A stretch of 31,722 nucleotides of DNA. Origin: Rhodocyclales bacterium. GTDB taxonomy: Bacteria; Pseudomonadota; Gammaproteobacteria; Burkholderiales; Rhodocyclaceae. Shown piece after piece: positions 22,451-30,496 of the stretch. Numbering within the stretch: position 1 is the first letter of the stretch; each line of letters begins with the position of its first letter. The position numbers and the translations under genes are program-made. The notes below the pieces were generated by a model. It saw only the letters and a program-made list of their open reading frames with translations, was not told where the DNA came from and did not search any database. The stretch is taken from assembly GCA_021286885.1 (NCBI GenBank), contig JAJTBM010000001.1, positions 1 through 31,722 of the forward strand, in the 5' to 3' direction.

Positions 22451-24080
22451 GCGCTTTCTGGCTTTCGGCGCGCTTGGCCTGGGCTTCCCGGGCTTCGGCG
22501 GTTTCGATGGGCAGCACCAGTTTGAACACCCCGTGGCTGGCCACTTCGCCCCAGAGTTCGCCCCCGTGGGTTTCGATGATGGCCCGGCTGATGACCATGC
22601 CCAGCCCCAGCCCGTTGCTGCTGTCGGCGGTCTGGAAGGGTTCGAACAGGTTGATGGCCTTTTCGCTGGTGAGCCCCAGGCCGGAGTCTTCCACGCAGAT
22701 GCAGATCTGCTCATCGGCCTCTTCCCAGGCCGAAACCGAGATGCGGCGCTGGTGGCGGGGGCTGCTCAGTACCGCATCGAAAGCGTTGCTGAGCAGGTTG
22801 CGTAGCACCACTTCCAGCTGGAGTTTGTCCGCCAGCAGATAAACCTCGGGGGTGGGATGCAGCTTGAGGCGGATGCCGTGCTGCTCGGCCTTCTCAAAAA
22901 AGGGCTGAACCACATGGCCCAGCAGCTGGGGCAGCAGGATGGACTCGATCTGCGTCTCGCCGGTGCGAAAGAAGTCCCGGAGTCGGCGCACTACATCGGT
23001 CGCCCGCATCGACTCCCGTTGAACACAATGAATCGCGGCCTGAAGTTGCTCTCCGGTTTCGCCCCGGGCGACCAGCTGGGCGCATGCGCCGGCATAGGCG
23101 TTCAGGGCGGTGAGGGGTTGATTGAGTTCGTGGGCGAGGGCGCCTGCCATTTCACCGGCAGCGGCCAGATGCAGGCTCTGACGTAGCTTTTCGTTGGTTC
23201 GGTTCTGCTCATCCACCACCACGCCCACAATGAAGCCCACCATGGCCATGGCGAGGGCCAGGATCTGCAACTCGGCCAGGGGTGCATCCTGATAATGGAA
23301 CAGCCGGATCGCTGCAATCACGCCCACCTGCAGCAGGGCGGCACACAGGATGGCGCCTGCCATGCCTTGCCGGGTGGCGGCCCAGATGATGGGCATGAAC
23401 AGCAGGAAAAACAGCTTGAAGCCGTGCTGCTCCCCAAACCCGAAAGCCACCCACAGGCTCATGGCCGCCAGGGCCGCGTAGCCCAGACTCTCCAGGTTGA
23501 GGGCGCGGCGCAGCAGCAGGCGCCCCCGTTCGCAACTGAGCCACCAGAAGAGGGGCATCATCACCGCGATGCCTACGCAATCCCCCATCCAGAAGCGCCC
23601 CATGGCCTGCCACCAGCCTGCATTGGGCAACAGTCCCAGCAAACGCAGCACGAAGAGGTAGATGTAACTCACCATCAGGGTGCCCACCGCCACCAGCACC
23701 AGCCAGCTGAACAGCGTGCGCTTGTCGTCCAGTAGCTGGGTGGGCGGGAGGTGGCGTTCCAGGGCTGATCCCAAGGCAATATATCCGGCCGCCAGGATCA
23801 AAACCGCCACCAGGCTTGTCCACCACAGGGCGGGTAGCCCCCGTACCAAGGCTTCGGAACTCAGCAGAGTCAGTACCAGAGGCCCCCAGGCGGCTTTTTT
23901 ATAACGCACCAAAAACACCATGCCCAAGGCGGGGGCCGGATTCCACGGAGTGATGTTGAGCCCGTGCAGTGGGTGGATGAAGCTCACTCCATCCAGCGCC
24001 AGGTAGAGCAGAACGAACACCACACTCTGTACCAGAGGGGGAAGCCAGGGTGACGCTGGGGGTTTTGGGAGGCTTGTCAT
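22437..24080 (-). CDS. Sensor histidine kinase with MASE1-type membrane domain
   Basis: The 547-residue kinase has an N-terminal membrane sensor of about eight hydrophobic segments (to about residue 290) with MASE1-like motifs (WNPAPALG near the start, WMGDCVG). A dimerisation/phosphoacceptor helix follows with H317 in GEMAGALAHELNQPLTALNAY, then the ATPase domain: N box NLLSNAFDAV, G1 VEDSGLGL, G2 NGLGLGMVISRAI. The HELNQPL type resembles FixL/DctB-class kinases. The signal is unknown and no response regulator lies next to it. The frame opens at a TTG at 24140, but ATG 24080 (MTSLPKPP) is the simpler start; neither has a clear ribosome binding site. Its 3' end overlaps the DHFR-like gene by 14 bp. 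Confidence 0.9.
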   Translation of the reverse strand: MTSLPKPPASPWLPPLVQSVVFVLLYLALDGVSFIHPLHGLNITPWNPAPALGMVFLVRYKKAAWGPLVLTLLSSEALVRGLPALWWTSLVAVLILAAGYIALGSALERHLPPTQLLDDKRTLFSWLVLVAVGTLMVSYIYLFVLRLLGLLPNAGWWQAMGRFWMGDCVGIAVMMPLFWWLSCERGRLLLRRALNLESLGYAALAAMSLWVAFGFGEQHGFKLFFLLFMPIIWAATRQGMAGAILCAALLQVGVIAAIRLFHYQDAPLAELQILALAMAMVGFIVGVVVDEQNRTNEKLRQSLHLAAAGEMAGALAHELNQPLTALNAYAGACAQLVARGETGEQLQAAIHCVQRESMRATDVVRRLRDFFRTGETQIESILLPQLLGHVVQPFFEKAEQHGIRLKLHPTPEVYLLADKLQLEVVLRNLLSNAFDAVLSSPRHQRRISVSAWEEADEQICICVEDSGLGLTSEKAINLFEPFQTADSSNGLGLGMVISRAIIETHGGELWGEVASHGVFKLVLPIETAEAREAQAKRAESQKALSAD

Positions 24081-24195
24081 ACCAGTGCGGAACCGGAGGC
24101 AAAAGAGCGGGGTGGGCTGAGATGGGCTAGATGCGTTCAAGGGTATTTTGACATTATCAGTCCATGATGATGCAAGCCCTATGATCTTGCGCCCC

Positions 24196-24213
24196 AGGGA
24201 AACCCTTATGGGT
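24196..24213. other. Two overlapping, mutually exclusive short stems
   Basis: AGGG-AAA-CCCT (24196-24206) and ACCC-TTAT-GGGT (24202-24213) share the CCC block, so only one can form at a time. They lie in the leader of the antiporter gene. The stems are only 4 bp each and may be chance. Confidence 0.25.
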
Positions 24214-24273
24214 ATGCCATTTGGCCTGAAAAATGCACTGTTTCATCGTTTTTAACCATGAGGTACTCAGATT

Positions 24274-25542
24274 GTGACTTCTATGCTGCATGGGCTGGCT
24301 TCGGCCCCGGAACTTTTCGCCACCCTGGTGTTCGGCCTGGCCATTGGGCACACCTTTTCCACTGGTCTGTTTGCCCGGTTGGCCCATGCCCAGCCGCGCC
24401 ATGCGGGGCTGTGGCATCTGCTGGCCGAGGTGGAGGTGGTGTTCGGCGTCTGGGCCTGTGTGCTCATCGCCGGGCTGGCGCTGCTGCAAACGCCGGATGA
24501 GGCCATCGGCTATCTGGAAGGGCGCAACTTCACCGAGCCCATGTTCGTGTTCGTGATCATGGTGATCGCCGCCAGCCGGCCCATCCTGCAGGGGGTGATC
24601 GGTCTGGTGCATGGCCTTGCCCGGCGCTTGCCCTTGGGAGCAGGGCAGGGGGTGTATTTTCTTGGACTGGCGCTGGTGCCGCTGCTGGGCTCCTTCATTA
24701 CCGAGCCCGCCGCTATGACGCTTGCCGCCTTTCTGCTGCGTGATGCCTACTTCCAGCCCCGGGTGCCCGCCCGGCTCAAGTACGCCACCCTGGGCGTGCT
24801 GTTTGTGAATGTCTCGATTGGCGGCACCCTGACCCACTTTGCCGCGCCCCCGGTGCTGATGGTGGCCGGCCCCTGGGCCTGGGACACGCCCTTCATGCTC
24901 GCCACCTTCGGCTGGAAGGCTGCCCTGGCGGTGTGCATCAACGCTGCCGGCGCCACCCTGCTGTTCCGCGCCGAGCTGGCCCGTTGCGCCGCCCAGCCCG
25001 CCCCGGCCTCCGCTGCCGTCCCGATGGGCGTGACCGCCATTCACCTGCTCTTTCTGGCCGGCGTGGTGCTGTTCGCCCACCACCCGGCCATGTTCATGGG
25101 TCTGTTCCTGTTCTTCCTGGGCTATACCGAGGCCTACCCCCGCCACCAAAGCCGCCTGATCTTGCGCGAAGGCCTGCTGGTGGCCTTCTTTCTGGCCGGG
25201 CTGGTGGTGCTGGGCGGGCTCCAGCGCTGGTGGCTCCAGCCCACCCTGGGCGGCGTCGCGCCGGATGCGCTGTTCTTCCTGGCCACCGGCCTCACCGCCA
25301 TCACCGACAACGCCGCCCTCACCTATCTCGCCTCGCTGGTGGAAGGCGTGTCCCCCGAATTCAAATACGCCATCGTGGCCGGCGCCGTGACGGGCGGCGG
25401 CCTCACCGTGATCGCCAACGCCCCGAACCCGGCGGGTTTGGCGATTTTGAAGGGTGGGTTTGCAGAAGAGTCGGTGAGCCCGCTGGGCTTGCTGCTGGGG
25501 GCGCTGGGGCCGACGGTGGTGGCTGCGGCTTTGCTGTTCTGA
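24274..25542 (+). CDS. Putative Na+/H+ antiporter (Na_H_antiport_3-like membrane protein)
   Basis: The 422-residue polytopic membrane protein has about eleven to twelve hydrophobic helices. It contains conserved polar motifs inside helices: PLLGSFITEPAAMTLAAFLL, VNVSIGGTLTHFAAPPVLMV, TGLTAITDNAALTYLASLVEG and GGGLTVIANAPNPAGLAIL. The pattern of TEPAAMT and TDNAALT half-repeats fits the ion-transporter superfamily and the putative Na+/H+ antiporter family annotated under PF07399; transport has not been tested in most members. The start is a GTG at 24274, because the GAGGT ribosome binding site (about 24260) is 9 nt before it and too far from ATG 24283. It is divergent from the histidine kinase. 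Confidence 0.85.
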   Translation: MTSMLHGLASAPELFATLVFGLAIGHTFSTGLFARLAHAQPRHAGLWHLLAEVEVVFGVWACVLIAGLALLQTPDEAIGYLEGRNFTEPMFVFVIMVIAASRPILQGVIGLVHGLARRLPLGAGQGVYFLGLALVPLLGSFITEPAAMTLAAFLLRDAYFQPRVPARLKYATLGVLFVNVSIGGTLTHFAAPPVLMVAGPWAWDTPFMLATFGWKAALAVCINAAGATLLFRAELARCAAQPAPASAAVPMGVTAIHLLFLAGVVLFAHHPAMFMGLFLFFLGYTEAYPRHQSRLILREGLLVAFFLAGLVVLGGLQRWWLQPTLGGVAPDALFFLATGLTAITDNAALTYLASLVEGVSPEFKYAIVAGAVTGGGLTVIANAPNPAGLAILKGGFAEESVSPLGLLLGALGPTVVAAALLF

Positions 25543-25672
25543 GGGGCAGGAATCGAGATTTTACAGGCTGAGGTCATCCCTGCTGCTGGCACCACGTTGG
25601 GTAAAAAGCAGGCCCATGTCCTGGGGGGTGGAGGGTATGAGATCCGGCCCCTCCCTTCCGGTAAGCCCTTGA

Positions 25673-25681
25673 TGCGATAAT
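25673..25681 (+). promoter_or_regulatory. Candidate extended -10 promoter for the LPS operon
   Basis: TGCGATAAT is an extended -10 element (TGn plus GATAAT) about 45 bp before the first gene of the LPS operon; the -35 position is poor. Behind it, the leader contains T-rich stretches and a CGGC/GCCG hairpin around a T-rich/A-rich loop. Confidence 0.35.
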
Positions 25682-25725
25682 CCCCCTTTTTTGCGTAGCG
25701 GCATTTTTTAAACGCCGTCGGTTCC

Positions 25726-27048
25726 ATGCATTTCTCCCTGCCGGATTTTTCTTCTTGCCGCGTGTTGGTGTGCGGCGATGTGATGCTTGATCGTTATTGG
25801 CACGGGGCCACGGCGCGGATTTCGCCCGAGGCGCCGGTGCCCGTGGTCCAGGTGAAGGGGGACGAGCTGCGTGCCGGCGGGGCCGGGAACGTGGCGCTGA
25901 ATGCCGCATCTTTGGGCGCCCGGGCCGAGGTGATCGGCCTGGTGGGCGATGATGAAGCCGCCCAGCTCCTCGAAGAATGCCTGAGCAGCCGGGGCGTGGC
26001 CTGCGCCTTCAGCCGCCTGCACGATGCGCCCACCATCACCAAGCTGCGCGTGATCTCGCGCCAGCAGCAGCTGATCCGGCTGGATTTTGAGCGTTCCTTC
26101 AACGCCGCCCAGGCCGCCAAGATGCTGCCGGCCCTCGAAAAGCGCCTGGAAGGCGTGGATGTGCTGCTCCTGTCCGACTACGCCAAGGGCACCCTGGCCG
26201 ATGTCCAGGCCCTGATCCAGGCCGCCCGGGCGCGGGGCATTCCGGTGGTGGTGGACCCCAAGGGCACCGATTTTGCCCGCTACCGGGGCGCGACCCTGGT
26301 CAAGCCCAATCTGTCTGAATTCGAAGCCGTGGTCGGCCCCTGCCCCGACCAGGAAACCCTGGTGGCCCGGGGCGAGGCCCTGCGCGCCGAGCTGGATCTG
26401 GAAGCGCTGTTGGTGACTCGGGGCGAACAGGGCGTGACCCTGCTCCAGAAGGGCCAGCCGCCCCATCACCAGCCCACCCGGGCCCGTGAAGTGTTTGACG
26501 TGACCGGCGCCGGCGACACCGTGAGCGCCGCGCTGGGCTGCGGTATTGCGGCCGGGCTGAGTCTGCGCGATGCCACCGCCCTGGCCAATCTGGCGGCAGG
26601 CGTGGTGGTGGGCAAGCTGGGTACGGCGACTGCCAGCATCGAAGAACTCTACGCCGCCATGCAGGCCCAGGCGCCTTTGGCGCGGGGCGTGGTGGATGTA
26701 AACCGGGCCGAGCAGGCCTGCCAGCGGGCCCGGGCGGCGGGGGAACAGCTGGTGGTGATGCTGGCCGACGAGGGTTTCCCCGACCGGGTTTTCCTGAATC
26801 GTCTGGAGCAGGCTTCCCGCCTGGGGGATCGGGTGTTGGTGGTGGTGCCCGCCGAGGCCGACGCCGACCTGCTGCATTTGCTGGCCGCCCTGCGCCCGGT
26901 GGATTGGGTGCTGCCCCTGGGCGCCGAGCGCGATGGCGTGCTCACCGGCCTGTTGCCCGAAGTGCTGGTGTGCGATGGGCCCAGCGCAGCGGCCCTGGCG
27001 CCGGAGCTGCGGGCGGTGGCGGGGCGGGTGGAGGTGTTCGGCGCATGA
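25726..27048 (+). CDS. hldE: D-glycero-beta-D-manno-heptose-7-phosphate kinase with decayed adenylyltransferase domain (HldE-like)
   Basis: Residues 1-315 form a complete PfkB-type heptose-7-phosphate kinase: GDVMLDRYWHG, RISPEAPVPVV, GGAGNVALN, DPKGTDFARYRGATLVKPN, and the catalytic FDVTGAGDT with base D264. This step prepares ADP-heptose for the LPS inner core. Residues about 321-440 align with the second, adenylyltransferase half of bifunctional HldE (for example EQASRLGDRVLVVV, RPVDWVLPL, LLPEVLV). They have lost the nucleotide-binding TNG-x-FD-x-LHAGH motif and the GGDY loop, and are shortened, so this half cannot be an active transferase. The protein is 440 residues against about 477 for E. 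coli HldE. A separate HldE/RfaE2 domain must be encoded elsewhere. It overlaps the next gene (ATGA). Confidence 0.9.
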   Translation: MHFSLPDFSSCRVLVCGDVMLDRYWHGATARISPEAPVPVVQVKGDELRAGGAGNVALNAASLGARAEVIGLVGDDEAAQLLEECLSSRGVACAFSRLHDAPTITKLRVISRQQQLIRLDFERSFNAAQAAKMLPALEKRLEGVDVLLLSDYAKGTLADVQALIQAARARGIPVVVDPKGTDFARYRGATLVKPNLSEFEAVVGPCPDQETLVARGEALRAELDLEALLVTRGEQGVTLLQKGQPPHHQPTRAREVFDVTGAGDTVSAALGCGIAAGLSLRDATALANLAAGVVVGKLGTATASIEELYAAMQAQAPLARGVVDVNRAEQACQRARAAGEQLVVMLADEGFPDRVFLNRLEQASRLGDRVLVVVPAEADADLLHLLAALRPVDWVLPLGAERDGVLTGLLPEVLVCDGPSAAALAPELRAVAGRVEVFGA

Positions 27049-27713
27049 GCGACGAGATGGACATCTCCCGCCCGGTGATGCGGGTGCGCGCCTGGTTCGA
27101 CATGCAGCTGGTGGATCATGGCTGCATCCGGGCGGTGTACAACAATTTCTATGATCTGGGCGGCGGCATGTACCGCTCCAGCCAGCCCAGCCCGGCTCAG
27201 ATCCGCAAATACCAGCAGCGCTATGGCTTGCGCAGCATCATCAACCTGCGCGGGGTGCATGGCTATGGCTCGTATGCGCTTGAGAAGGAAGCCTGCGCCC
27301 AGCTCGGGATCGCCCTGCACGACGTAAAGCTGTATTCCCGCACCCCGCCCGAGGTGGAAGAGGTGCACGCCATGAAGGATCTGTTCGAGCGCCTGGAATT
27401 CCCGGCCCTTTTGCACTGCAAGTCCGGCGCCGACCGGGCGGGGCTGGGGGCCGCGCTTTACCGCATCCTGCACCTGGGGCATCGGGTGGAAGACGCCATG
27501 GCCGAACTGGACTGGAAGTATGGCCACTTCAAGCAGGCCCGTACCGGGGTGCTGGATTTCTTTTTTGCCAGCTACGTGGCGCGCAATGCCCAAAGCCCCA
27601 TCGGCTTCATGGAGTGGGTGGATACCGAATACAACCGGCTGGAGATGGAATCCCGTTTCCGGGAAGAGGGCTGGGCCAGCCTGATTGTGGACAAGGTACT
27701 GCATCGGGAATGA
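27045..27713 (+). CDS. Tyrosine/dual-specificity phosphatase-like protein in the LPS operon
   Basis: The 222-residue protein carries the signature loop HCKSGADRAG, with the nucleophilic cysteine C125 and phosphate-binding R131 of the Cx5R class. GGGMYRSSQPSPAQI near residue 40 is typical of bacterial dual-specificity-like phosphatases. Within this fold, substrates include phosphoproteins and phosphorylated sugars or lipids. Position between the heptose kinase and msbA (ATGA overlaps at both ends) suggests a role in LPS core or lipid A metabolism, perhaps phosphate removal; this is inference. No signal peptide is evident. ATG 27045 is chosen because it overlaps the hldE-like stop. Confidence 0.87.
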   Translation: MSDEMDISRPVMRVRAWFDMQLVDHGCIRAVYNNFYDLGGGMYRSSQPSPAQIRKYQQRYGLRSIINLRGVHGYGSYALEKEACAQLGIALHDVKLYSRTPPEVEEVHAMKDLFERLEFPALLHCKSGADRAGLGAALYRILHLGHRVEDAMAELDWKYGHFKQARTGVLDFFFASYVARNAQSPIGFMEWVDTEYNRLEMESRFREEGWASLIVDKVLHRE

Positions 27714-29461
27714 AAAACTCCGTCCAGCTTTACCGGCGCCTGCTCGGCGCCATCCTGCCCTACCGCAGCGTGGTGGGGCTTTCGATTCTGGCGATGATTG
27801 TGGCCGCCTCCCTGGAGCCGGTGCTTCCCAGCCTGCTCAAGCCCCTGGGGGATGAAAGCCTGATCAAGAAAAGCCAGGTGGCCCAGTGGCAGGTGCCCCT
27901 GATGCTGATGCTGGCCTTTCTGGGCAAGGGCCTGGCCGAATATGCGGCCAATGTGTCGAGCCAGTGGATCGCCAACAAGGCCATCACCGATCTGCGCCAG
28001 CAGGTGTTCCGCCACCAGATGCATTTGCCGATTGCGGTGCATCAGGCCGAAAGCGGCGGGCGCATGTTGTCGCGCATCCTGTACGACATCCCCCAGGTGG
28101 GCGCCGCGCTCTCCAACGCCTGGATCATCGTGGTGCGCGACACCCTGATCATCATCGGGCTGGTGGGCTATCTGGTGTATACCGCCTGGGAGCTGACGCT
28201 GGTGATCATCGCCATTGCGCCCGTGGTGGCCTGGCTGATCCGGGTGGCGAGCCGCAAGTTGCGGGGTTCCAACCAGCTCATGCAGCAGACCACCGGCCAG
28301 ATGACCGGCCTCGTTGAAGAAAGCCTCAATGGGGTACGCGAGATCAAGCTGTTCGGCACCCACGCCCACGAAGACCAGCGCTTTGCCCAGGTTTCGGAGC
28401 AATTGCGCAAGCAGACCATGCGCACCGTGCGTGTCTCGTCGGCCAATGTGCCCCTGGTGCAGGTGCTGGCCGCCGCCGCCGTGGCCATCGTGATCTGGAC
28501 GGCCAGCAGCCTGTCGGCCCAGGACAAGCTGACCCCGGGCGAGTTCGTGGCCTTCGTGACCGCCATGTCCATGCTGTTCGAGCCCATCCGCCGCCTCACC
28601 AACATCAACGCGGTGATCCAGCGCGGGCTGGCCGGTGCCCAGAGCCTGTTCGAGCTGCTCGATACCGCCCCCGAAGTCGATCAAGCCAGCGCTACCCCCT
28701 TGCCCCGGGCGCGGGGCGAGCTGGACATGCAGGGCCTGGGCTTCAGTTACCCGGGCCAGAGCGGTGCGGCGCTGCAGGATTTCAACTTGAGCGTGAAGCC
28801 GGGCGAAACCGTTGCCCTGGTGGGCGCTTCGGGCAGTGGCAAGACCACCCTCATCAGCCTGCTGGCGCGCTTCCACGAACCCACTGCGGGCGAGATCCGG
28901 CTGGATGGCACCCGGTTGGCCGAGCTGCCCCTGGCCCACTTGCGCGCCCAGCTGGGTTGGGTGGGGCAACAGGTGGTGTTGTTTGACGACACCGTGGCCG
29001 CCAATATCGCTTATGGCCGGCCCGACGTGCCCGAAGCCGAAATCCGCCGTGCTGCCCAGGCTGCCCATGCGCTGGAGTTCATCGACAAGCTGCCCGATGG
29101 GCTCCATACCCGGGTGGGCAGCAATGGCAGCCTGCTCTCGGGGGGCCAGCGCCAGCGCATCGCGATTGCCCGGGCTTTCCTGCGCGATGCGCCCGTCTTG
29201 CTGTTGGATGAGGCGACTTCTGCCCTGGATAACGAGTCCGAGCGGGCAGTGAAGGATGCACTGGTAGAATTGCGACGCAATCGAACTGTCATTGTGATTG
29301 CCCACCGACTGTCTACGATCCGGGATGCAGACCGGATCGTGGTGATGGAGCGCGGTCGGATCGTTGAAGTTGGGAGTCACGACGAATTGCTGGCCCGGAA
29401 TGGGGCCTATGCGCGCCTGCTGCACAGCGGTGAGCAGGTGATCAATGAAACGGAGGCTTGA
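27710..29461 (+). CDS. msbA: Lipid A export ATP-binding/permease MsbA
   Basis: The 583-residue half-transporter matches the size of E. coli MsbA (582). It has a six-helix membrane domain followed by an ATPase domain with Walker A GASGSGKTT (about 371-379), the LLSGGQRQRIAIARAFL signature, the LLLDEATSALDNES Walker B/D-loop and the IAHRLST switch. The N-terminal SLLKPLGDESL and VVRDTLIIIGLVGYL segments are MsbA-like. As a homodimer it flips core-lipid A from the inner to the outer leaflet of the inner membrane. Context (heptose kinase upstream; glycosyltransferase and O-antigen ligase downstream) supports this. The start overlaps the previous stop (ATGA); the next gene starts 3 bp after its stop. 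Confidence 0.94.
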   Translation: MKNSVQLYRRLLGAILPYRSVVGLSILAMIVAASLEPVLPSLLKPLGDESLIKKSQVAQWQVPLMLMLAFLGKGLAEYAANVSSQWIANKAITDLRQQVFRHQMHLPIAVHQAESGGRMLSRILYDIPQVGAALSNAWIIVVRDTLIIIGLVGYLVYTAWELTLVIIAIAPVVAWLIRVASRKLRGSNQLMQQTTGQMTGLVEESLNGVREIKLFGTHAHEDQRFAQVSEQLRKQTMRTVRVSSANVPLVQVLAAAAVAIVIWTASSLSAQDKLTPGEFVAFVTAMSMLFEPIRRLTNINAVIQRGLAGAQSLFELLDTAPEVDQASATPLPRARGELDMQGLGFSYPGQSGAALQDFNLSVKPGETVALVGASGSGKTTLISLLARFHEPTAGEIRLDGTRLAELPLAHLRAQLGWVGQQVVLFDDTVAANIAYGRPDVPEAEIRRAAQAAHALEFIDKLPDGLHTRVGSNGSLLSGGQRQRIAIARAFLRDAPVLLLDEATSALDNESERAVKDALVELRRNRTVIVIAHRLSTIRDADRIVVMERGRIVEVGSHDELLARNGAYARLLHSGEQVINETEA

Positions 29462-29464
29462 GCC

Positions 29465-30496
29465 ATGTCCCAGACCGTGGCCCTGTATTTTGTTGCATCC
29501 CCGCTGCAATACCTGGCGGCGCGGCGTATTGCCGAGCGGCACGAGGCCGGTACCCGGCAGGTCCTGATCTGGTACAAGCGGGGCGTGACCCCCATCGTGC
29601 GCGAATCCGAGTGGAGCGCAGCGGCATATATGCCCTGGCCCCGCTGGGAGCCCATGCCCGGGCGCTTTGGTCGGCTCAAACGCCTGCGCGCCAACATCCA
29701 CGATGTGGCCCAGCTAGTGGGCCCCTGCGACGAGATCCACATCCACAGCGCGGTATTCGATACCGAGGCGATCAACTACTTCCTGCGCGGCCTGCCCCGC
29801 TTGTGTGGCGCCCGGGAAATCCATGCCCGCATTCTGCCGGATGGGATCATCAGCGTGCGGCGCTATCCCCTCAGCCTGGGTAAGCGGGTGATCCAGTATT
29901 TCCGCAAACTGCGCCGGCTGGTGGCTCCCGAGCTGGATTACTGGTGCTTCAGCGGCGACCGGATCGGCTCCGATGCACCTTTCTGTGATCGCATTTACGT
30001 CCTGCCCGGCCTCCCCCACGAATATCCGCCCGAAAAAGTGGTGGTGCTGCCGCCTCTGATCGATTCAGTGCCCCCCGGCGCCAACAGCACCAATGGCGAG
30101 AAGCGCGCCCTGGTGATCGGCCAGCCCCTGGTGGGGGCCGGGCTGATGAAGACCGGGGACCGCAACGCGGTGGATGCCGAGATCCGCAGCTGGCTGGCGT
30201 CCGAGGGCATCACCCAGGTTTTCTACAAGCCCCACCCCAAAGATCCGGGCCAGGAAATGCGCCAGTCCGGTTACTTCCCGCTCAACCTGAACGAACCCCT
30301 CGAAATCTGGATGGCCCACACGCCCCTGGATGCGGTGGTTGGCGTGCGTTCCTCCGCGCTGCTGTTTGCGCGTCAGATCTACGGGCCCCAGACCCGGGTG
30401 CGGGCCTTTGGCTGGGATCGCATCATCTTTAAATCCGAAGCCGAAAAACAAAACATGAAAACTGCGTTTGAAGCCTGCGGGGTGGAGCTGGGATGA
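29465..30496 (+). CDS. Polysialyltransferase / GT52-like glycosyltransferase
   Basis: The 343-residue protein resembles retaining/inverting transferases of the polysialyltransferase and GT52 groups: an N-terminal LYFVASPLQYLAARRIAE fold start, then YKPHPKDPG (254-262; the HP motif implicated in CMP-sugar transfer in known members) and GVRSSALLFA near the C-terminus (the SS motif). It lacks membrane segments, so it would act at the cytoplasmic face of the inner membrane on the LPS core or another glycan. The donor is unknown; sialic or related ulosonic acid is an inference from family similarity, and no sialic acid synthesis genes are visible here. It begins 3 bp after msbA, and its stop overlaps the ligase start (ATGA). 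Confidence 0.72.
   Translation: MSQTVALYFVASPLQYLAARRIAERHEAGTRQVLIWYKRGVTPIVRESEWSAAAYMPWPRWEPMPGRFGRLKRLRANIHDVAQLVGPCDEIHIHSAVFDTEAINYFLRGLPRLCGAREIHARILPDGIISVRRYPLSLGKRVIQYFRKLRRLVAPELDYWCFSGDRIGSDAPFCDRIYVLPGLPHEYPPEKVVVLPPLIDSVPPGANSTNGEKRALVIGQPLVGAGLMKTGDRNAVDAEIRSWLASEGITQVFYKPHPKDPGQEMRQSGYFPLNLNEPLEIWMAHTPLDAVVGVRSSALLFARQIYGPQTRVRAFGWDRIIFKSEAEKQNMKTAFEACGVELG

Noticed and set aside
27572..29701. A 709-codon open frame on the minus strand across msbA
   Set aside because: It mirrors msbA codon bias, has a His/Gln/Gly-rich product and no recognisable domain.
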